From: Alphaproteobacteria bacterium | Lineage (GTDB): Bacteria > Pseudomonadota > Alphaproteobacteria > Reyranellales > Reyranellaceae | Reading direction: 5' to 3' | DNA: 34,229 bases | NCBI GenBank assembly: GCA_026126245.1 | Contig: JAHCJT010000011.1 | Span: 1 to 34,229 of the forward strand | Shown here: positions 30,142-34,229 of the stretch, piece by piece | Numbering within the stretch: the stretch's first letter is position 1 | Layout: the number at the start of each line of letters is the position of its first letter | Made by a program: the position numbers and the translations under genes | The notes under the pieces: generated by a model | The model's input: the letters and a program-made list of their open reading frames with translations, nothing else | Told to the model about the DNA's origin: nothing | The model's database searches: none

Positions 30142-31203
30142 ATGACCCGCAAACTGGTCGTCCTTTTTGCAGCGTTGTTTTTTGTGTGCGCCGGCGTTAC
30201 GGCGGCGACGGCGCAGCCCCGGACACATTCGCCAGCGACGTCCGCCAAAAAGCCCGGCAAGCATCCCGGCCGCAGTGTCGCCGCGAAAAAGAAGGTCAGC
30301 AAAGTCGGCACAGCGCGACAGCGCATTCGGGGGCCGGTTCGCCGCGCCAAGGCCACGACGGGCAATGCGACCACCAGAAAGCCCAATGTCGCCAGGACCA
30401 AGAAGCTCCAGACCAGCAAACAGCGAAGTAAGCGGGTAGCGCCGCCCGTAAAGCCGACGACGCGAACCGCCCTTGCCAGGCGGACATCGAAGCCAACGGC
30501 CAGCGGCTCCCGGCAGCGCGGCGGCCGGATCCAAGTCGCGTCCGCGCGGCCCTCACACGTCAAGGCCCGCACGTCACGAAGCGGCCCGACCGCCAGGCGG
30601 GGCACGGCGACGGGTAATGCCGCCCGCCCGGTCCGTCGCGTGTCGGCAAGGCCGGCCCCGGGCCGTTATGCGTTGCGACTGAAACCGAACACGGGTGGCA
30701 AAGCGCGCCGCGGGCCGGCATCTGTCTGGGTGCCGCCGCCACTGCCGGTCGACCCGGCGGCGCCGCGCACCTTGTCATTCTACAACGTCCATACGCACCA
30801 GTCGCTGACGGCAACGTTCTGGCGGCGCGGTCGTTTCGTGCAATCTGAATTGGATCGGCTCAACGATTTCCTGCGTGACAGCCGCGACGGATCGCAGGTC
30901 CAGATGGATCCCGAGCTGTTCAATGTGCTGTGGCGGGTGCGCCATCGCCTGCGGTCGGACGCGGCCTATCAGGTGCTGTCGGCCTACCGCTCGCCGCAAA
31001 CCAATGCCTGGCTGGCCAGCTACAGCCGCGGTGTCGCGCCCGACAGTCTGCACATGCGCGGCCAGGCAATGGATGTGATCTTGCCCGGGCGCACGGCCGG
31101 CCAGGTCCGCGCCGCGGCGCGGGAACTGGGATTGGGTGGCGTCGGCTACTACCCCCGCAGCGGTTTCGTTCATCTCGACACCGGGCCGCAGCGCTACTGG
31201 TAG
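30142..31203 (+). CDS. M15/DUF882 (YcbK-like) peptidase with a long basic linker
   Basis: 353 residues. Seen: a signal peptide (1-24, cleavage likely at TAATA-QP), a linker of about 175 residues rich in Lys, Arg, Ser, Thr and Pro, and a C-terminal peptidase domain (about 205-353). The latter has ELDRLNDFLRDSRDG, LSAYRSPQTNAWL and the zinc-site residues His304 and Asp311 in LHMRGQAMDV and His344 in GFVHLDTG. Known: DUF882 proteins are related to peptidoglycan D,D/L,D-peptidases of the M15 group and are exported. Odd: no Asp or Glu occurs before residue 204, and by hand count some 48 Lys/Arg lie in the linker, whose codons are less GC-biased than those of neighbours. The linker could bind anionic cell-wall or membrane polymers (inference). 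Confidence 0.9.
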   Translation: MTRKLVVLFAALFFVCAGVTAATAQPRTHSPATSAKKPGKHPGRSVAAKKKVSKVGTARQRIRGPVRRAKATTGNATTRKPNVARTKKLQTSKQRSKRVAPPVKPTTRTALARRTSKPTASGSRQRGGRIQVASARPSHVKARTSRSGPTARRGTATGNAARPVRRVSARPAPGRYALRLKPNTGGKARRGPASVWVPPPLPVDPAAPRTLSFYNVHTHQSLTATFWRRGRFVQSELDRLNDFLRDSRDGSQVQMDPELFNVLWRVRHRLRSDAAYQVLSAYRSPQTNAWLASYSRGVAPDSLHMRGQAMDVILPGRTAGQVRAAARELGLGGVGYYPRSGFVHLDTGPQRYW

Positions 31204-31355
31204 ACGCGCCACGACGCCGCTCGGGCGGTCGATGACCAGCTGAGGTGAGGGGACGAACCCGTCGCCGCGTTGCGGTCGTGATTGGTGTTCCCGCGCGTGA
31301 CGCGATTGGCTGCGATGCGACATCGGTGGCGCGCCGGCTTTGCGCATCGCGCCGC

Positions 31356-31383
31356 TTGCCCCGGCCGGCATCTGTGCTAGTGC
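31356..31383 (+). promoter_or_regulatory. Candidate promoter of cca
   Basis: TTGCCCC (31356-31362), 13 nt, then GCTAGTGC (31376-31383) match the alphaproteobacterial TTG-N10-14-GCTA pattern. It is 38 nt before the cca start. The rest of 31204-31421 shows no gene. Confidence 0.4.
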
Positions 31384-31421
31384 TGCCGGCCCGGCAACGA
31401 CCGCGTGTGCGATTCTCTGCG

Positions 31422-32651
31422 ATGGAACCGAACGGCCGACTCGCCGTGCAGCCGTGGATGAACGATGCACGGACCCGACGCGTCCTGGACGCGCTGGCGC
31501 GGGCGGGAATCGCGGCCCGGTTCGTTGGCGGCTGCGTGCGGGACGCCTTGCGCGGCCAGCCGGCCGGCGATGTCGACCTCGCCATCGACCAGCCACCCGA
31601 GAGCGCGATCCGGGCGCTCGAGGCGGCGCGGATCAAGGTCATCCCGACCGGCCTGAAGCACGGCACGATCACCGCCATTTCGGGCGGCCGCCCGTACGAG
31701 ATCACGACGCTGCGCCGCGATATCGAAACCGATGGCCGGCGCGCCGTGGTCGAGTTCACCGACGATTGGCGCGCCGACGCCGCGCGCCGCGACTTCACCA
31801 TGAACGCCATGTTCTGCGACGCGACCGGCAATCTCTGGGACTTTTTCGGCGGCCGCGCCGATCTGGCGGCGGGTCGCGTGCGCTTTGTCGGCGATCCTGC
31901 CACCCGCATCGCCGAGGATGTGCTGCGCATCCTGCGCTTCTTTCGCTTCTTTGCCTGGTATGGCCAGCCGCCGTTTGATCCTGACGGATTTGCCGCCTGC
32001 CGCGATGCCGCCGACAGGTTGCGCGGTCTGTCGGCCGAGCGCGTGCGCAAGGAACTGCTGCGGCTGCTCGAGGCAACCGATCCCTGCCATACCGTCGAGG
32101 CGATGGCGCAGATCGGGCTGTTCGCCCACTGGCTGCCGGAGTACGCCGGCATCGCGCTGCTGCGCCGCGTCGTCGACAACGAACGCGCCGTATCCGCTGT
32201 CGACGGGCTGCGACGGCTCGCGTCGATCATCTCGGCGGACGCCGACGCCACGGCCATCGGCAAGCGTCTTCGGCTGTCGACCCAGGAATCGCTGCGCCTC
32301 ACGGTGATGCTGTCGCCCGACCCCGCGCCCGACATCGCCAGCGGTCCGCAGACGGTGCGTCGCCAGATCTACCACACCGGCGGGGCGCTCTACGTCGACC
32401 GGCTGATGCGGCTTCCCGAGGCGCGCGATGCGAACTGGATGGCGGCATTCCGGTTGGCGACCGAGTGGACGCCGCCGGAGCTGCCGATCTCCGGCCGTGA
32501 TGCCCTGGCTCGCGGCGTGCGCGCCGGCCGGCGCGTCGGCGCACTGGTGTCGGCCGTGGAACAGTGGTGGATCGAGCGGGACTTCGCGCCCGACCGGACG
32601 GCCTGCCTCGCCGAATTGCAGCGCCGCATCGACGCCGGCGAGGGCGCGTGA
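31422..32651 (+). CDS. cca: CCA tRNA nucleotidyltransferase (class II)
   Basis: 409 residues. Adds or repairs the CCA end of tRNAs using CTP and ATP. Seen: the nucleotidyltransferase signature FVGGCVRDAL (GGxVRD, 36-41), the two metal-binding aspartates GDVDLAI (Asp50, Asp52), the TLRRD loop, ARRDFTMNAM (121-130), and RILRFFRFFAWYG, which with the preceding VGDPATRIAEDVLR forms the neck region of class II enzymes. The C-terminal third is variable, as usual. Start: ATG 31422 was taken, giving a normal N-terminus; the frame is open further upstream to 31245 but that part is Arg-rich and unlike the family. In relatives this gene often follows Nudix-DUF6111 directly; here two extra genes come between. 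Overlaps the next gene by 4 nt. Confidence 0.95.
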   Translation: MEPNGRLAVQPWMNDARTRRVLDALARAGIAARFVGGCVRDALRGQPAGDVDLAIDQPPESAIRALEAARIKVIPTGLKHGTITAISGGRPYEITTLRRDIETDGRRAVVEFTDDWRADAARRDFTMNAMFCDATGNLWDFFGGRADLAAGRVRFVGDPATRIAEDVLRILRFFRFFAWYGQPPFDPDGFAACRDAADRLRGLSAERVRKELLRLLEATDPCHTVEAMAQIGLFAHWLPEYAGIALLRRVVDNERAVSAVDGLRRLASIISADADATAIGKRLRLSTQESLRLTVMLSPDPAPDIASGPQTVRRQIYHTGGALYVDRLMRLPEARDANWMAAFRLATEWTPPELPISGRDALARGVRAGRRVGALVSAVEQWWIERDFAPDRTACLAELQRRIDAGEGA

Positions 32652-33076
32652 TCCGGCCGGGCCTGGCGCTGGCTCTGTGGCTGGCGACGGCGGTCCTGCT
32701 GATCGCCAACCATGTGATCGGCGACACCGTGATCGGTGCGGCCATCGGCCCCCGACTCGCGGCGTGGTACAAGACGCTGCTGCCGCTGCCATATGTCGTG
32801 CTGCTGGCGCTCATCCATGCGCGCCGCACGACGGGGCCGGCATGGCGCGGTGCGGCGCTGCTGGCCGGTGCGCTGTGGGCGGTTTCGACCGCCGTGCTGG
32901 ATGCCGTCTATGGCCGCATCACCTACGGTGAAAGCCTGGCGGCTGTTCTCGACCGCTACGGCCTGATGGACGGCGCGCCGTGGCCGTTGCTGATCCTGGC
33001 ACAGCTCTTCCTGCCGTTTCTGTGCGCCGCGCTGGTCGCCAAACGACAACGGCCCGCCGGTGCGGCGGGCCGTTGA
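32648..33076 (+). CDS. Four-helix integral membrane protein, unknown function
   Basis: 142 residues, GTG start at 32648 overlapping the cca stop (GTGA), which indicates translational coupling. Seen: four hydrophobic segments, about 4-20, 38-55, 62-82 and 108-129 (PGLALALWLATAVLLIA, LPLPYVVLLALI, GAALLAGALWAVSTAVLDAVYG, PWPLLILAQLFLPFLCAAL), with conserved-looking charged residues between them (DAVYGRITYG). I do not recognise the family; such small proteins near cca are common in Alphaproteobacteria. Its last codons form the left arm of a strong hairpin. Inner membrane. Confidence 0.7.
   Translation: MIRPGLALALWLATAVLLIANHVIGDTVIGAAIGPRLAAWYKTLLPLPYVVLLALIHARRTTGPAWRGAALLAGALWAVSTAVLDAVYGRITYGESLAAVLDRYGLMDGAPWPLLILAQLFLPFLCAALVAKRQRPAGAAGR
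33048..33074. terminator. Hairpin overlapping the end of the membrane protein gene
   Basis: AACGGCCCGCC (33048-33058) pairs with GGCGGGCCGTT (33064-33074), an 11-bp perfect stem with a 5-nt loop. It covers the last codons and first base of the stop codon, and lies 22 nt from the end of the convergent secreted-protein gene, so it may stop transcription in both directions. Confidence 0.65.
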
Positions 33077-33095
33077 GGAATTCACCAGCGGTGCG

Positions 33096-33653
33096 CTACT
33101 TCTTCGCCAGCTGGCCCGTTGCGGTGCGGCGGATCGTGCCGTCGACGGTGCTGCGGAACGCCAGCAGCAGGTTCTTGCCCTGCACCGTGCGGGTCCAGGC
33201 GTTGAGGATGTAGCCGCCGGTCTCGCTGATCGTCATGGAGTAGACGGTCAGGCTGTTGCCATCGATGCCGGCCCAGTACTGGGTCTGCCCCTGCATCAGA
33301 TCGGCGTCCGGACCCTTGAACAGCTTGCCGTTGACCGTCGGCTGGAAGACCACCGTCTGGCTCTGCGCCTTGGGATTGGTCTGGCCGTCGTTGATCCGGA
33401 AGTCGATGCTCGACCAGATGACCTTGAAATTGTCGCCGTCCTTGGTGATCTCGACGTCGTAGTCGCGCTGCGTCACCTTGGACTGCTTGCCGTTGACCAG
33501 CTCGGAGACGCCGGAGCCGGCATAGGTGCCGATGAACGGCTCGATCGGATGCCGTTCGGGCTTGGCCGGCTCGTCGGCGGCCAGAGTCGCACCTGCGGCC
33601 ATGACCGTGGTGGCGACCAGGGCTGCCGTCAGCGCACGCCGTGTCCAGCTCAT
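33096..33653 (-). CDS. Secreted hypothetical protein
   Basis: 185 residues. Seen: a signal peptide (about 1-26, RRALTAALVATTVMAAGATLAA, cleavage likely after ALA-A), then a mature part without membrane helices or cysteines, with alternating beta-like segments (FIGTYAGSGVSEL, DYDVEITKDGDNFKVIWSS, QTVVFQPTVNGKLF, YWAGIDGNSLTVYSM, GGYILNAWTRTVQGKNLLLAF). The pattern suggests a lipocalin- or calycin-like beta barrel, but this is a guess from secondary-structure feel. A clear AGGAGG stands 5 nt before ATG 33653. It follows hemF on the same strand at 100 nt. Periplasmic or secreted; no family recognised. Confidence 0.8.
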   Translation of the reverse strand: MSWTRRALTAALVATTVMAAGATLAADEPAKPERHPIEPFIGTYAGSGVSELVNGKQSKVTQRDYDVEITKDGDNFKVIWSSIDFRINDGQTNPKAQSQTVVFQPTVNGKLFKGPDADLMQGQTQYWAGIDGNSLTVYSMTISETGGYILNAWTRTVQGKNLLLAFRSTVDGTIRRTATGQLAKK

Positions 33654-33753
33654 CTCGTCCTCCTACGCTGCGATCGGTGCGGGCACTCTAGCGCGGGACT
33701 GCGCCAGGGAAAAGCCGGGGCTGTGACGCGCCCGAACCGGTCGGCCGCGGGTC

Positions 33754-34229
33754 TTACCATTTCACCTCCGGCGGCAGCGACATCAGAATCGCCTCGGTGT
33801 TGCCGCCGGTCATCAGGCCGAACCGGGTGCCGCGATCGTGCAGCAGGTTGAATTCGACGTAGCGGCCGCGGCGATGGAGCTGGTGCTCGCGTTCCGCCGC
33901 CGTCCAGGGCTCGTCGCGATGACGGCGTACGATGGCGGGATAGACATCGAGAAACGCCTCGCCGACGGCGCGCGTGAAGCCGAAATCGCGCTCGCGATCG
34001 CCGCTGTCGAGGTAGTCGTAGAAGATGCCGCCGACGCCACGCGGCTCGCCGCGATGCGGCAGAAAGAAGTACTCGTCGCACCACGCCTTGTAGCGCGGAT
34101 AGTAGGCCGGATCGAAGCGGTCGCAGGCCGACTTCAGAGCGGCATGGAAGGTGGCGGTATCGTCCGCGTCCGGAACCATCGGCGTCAGGTCGGCGCCGCC
34201 GCCGAACCAGGCCCGCGGCGTGACGATGA
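33754..34229 (-). CDS. hemF: Oxygen-dependent coproporphyrinogen III oxidase, 5' part beyond the window
   Basis: Only the C-terminal 158 codons are present; the frame is open to the right edge at 34229. The enzyme oxidatively decarboxylates coproporphyrinogen III to protoporphyrinogen IX with O2 in haem synthesis. Seen: [70 protein letters not shown] and [20 protein letters not shown], the core motifs of HemF including the conserved histidine and arginines of the active site. The protein stops right after PPEVKW; from memory this shorter end is normal for Alphaproteobacteria and not a truncation. Presence of HemF implies an aerobic lifestyle, which fits the 2-oxoglutarate dehydrogenase genes. 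Confidence 0.95.
   Translation of the reverse strand, partial: IVTPRAWFGGGADLTPMVPDADDTATFHAALKSACDRFDPAYYPRYKAWCDEYFFLPHRGEPRGVGGIFYDYLDSGDRERDFGFTRAVGEAFLDVYPAIVRRHRDEPWTAAEREHQLHRRGRYVEFNLLHDRGTRFGLMTGGNTEAILMSLPPEVKW

Noticed and set aside
31245..31421. An upstream extension of cca
   Set aside because: Arg-rich and unlike the family; a plausible promoter lies inside it and ATG 31422 gives the usual N-terminus.
33754..33780. A truncated HemF C-terminus
   Set aside because: Shorter than E. coli HemF, but alphaproteobacterial HemF proteins typically end near this point, so no damage is inferred.

Overview
The window is GC-rich, densely coded DNA with a gene order typical of Alphaproteobacteria (probably Rhodospirillales-like; the exact taxon is inference). 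Supporting this are the contiguous mdh-sucC-sucD-sucA-sucB-lpdA TCA cluster, the moxR-DUF58-DUF4159 locus divergent from a CoA-pyrophosphatase/DUF6111/cca region, a HemF ending at ...PPEVKW, and promoters of the TTG...GCTA type known from Caulobacter.

Layout. (1) 1-1675, minus: the first 558 codons of a large DUF4062 (TIR-like)/nSTAND1 P-loop NTPase, cut by the left edge; this is the best candidate for a conflict or defence gene. (2) 1941-2804: an epoxide-hydrolase-like alpha/beta hydrolase. (3) 2954-11992: the TCA operon, giving the malate dehydrogenase, succinyl-CoA synthetase and 2-oxoglutarate dehydrogenase complex. sucC carries a one-base deletion that breaks the frame near 5086. (4) 11999-12124: two diverged inverted copies of a double-hairpin intergenic repeat. 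(5) 12130-13137: a carboxymuconolactone-decarboxylase-family gene divergent from an HxlR-type regulator, with a concentric nested palindrome between them. (6) 13340-21358: an accessory metabolic island. It holds an MFS transporter, then a minus-strand TetR/ketosynthase/acyl-CoA-ligase operon divergent from an HpaB/4-hydroxybutyryl-CoA-dehydratase-like flavoprotein and an acyl-CoA carboxyltransferase.

(7) 21362-28356, minus: a four-gene moxR-DUF58-(BatA/DUF4159)-(VWA/amidotransferase-like) locus, probably an envelope-associated AAA+/VWA chaperone system, with a 130-bp insertion flanked by 13-bp repeats between two of its genes. (8) 28553-33076: NudL-like CoA pyrophosphatase, DUF6111 membrane protein, a small tail-rich membrane protein, an M15/DUF882 peptidase with a 200-residue start free of acidic residues, CCA tRNA nucleotidyltransferase and a four-helix membrane protein. 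(9) 33096-34229, minus: a secreted hypothetical protein and hemF, cut by the right edge.

No rRNA, tRNA, CRISPR array, transposase or integrase was seen. No stretch without a gene exceeds 300 bases. Family assignments rest on motifs read by eye; no database search was run.
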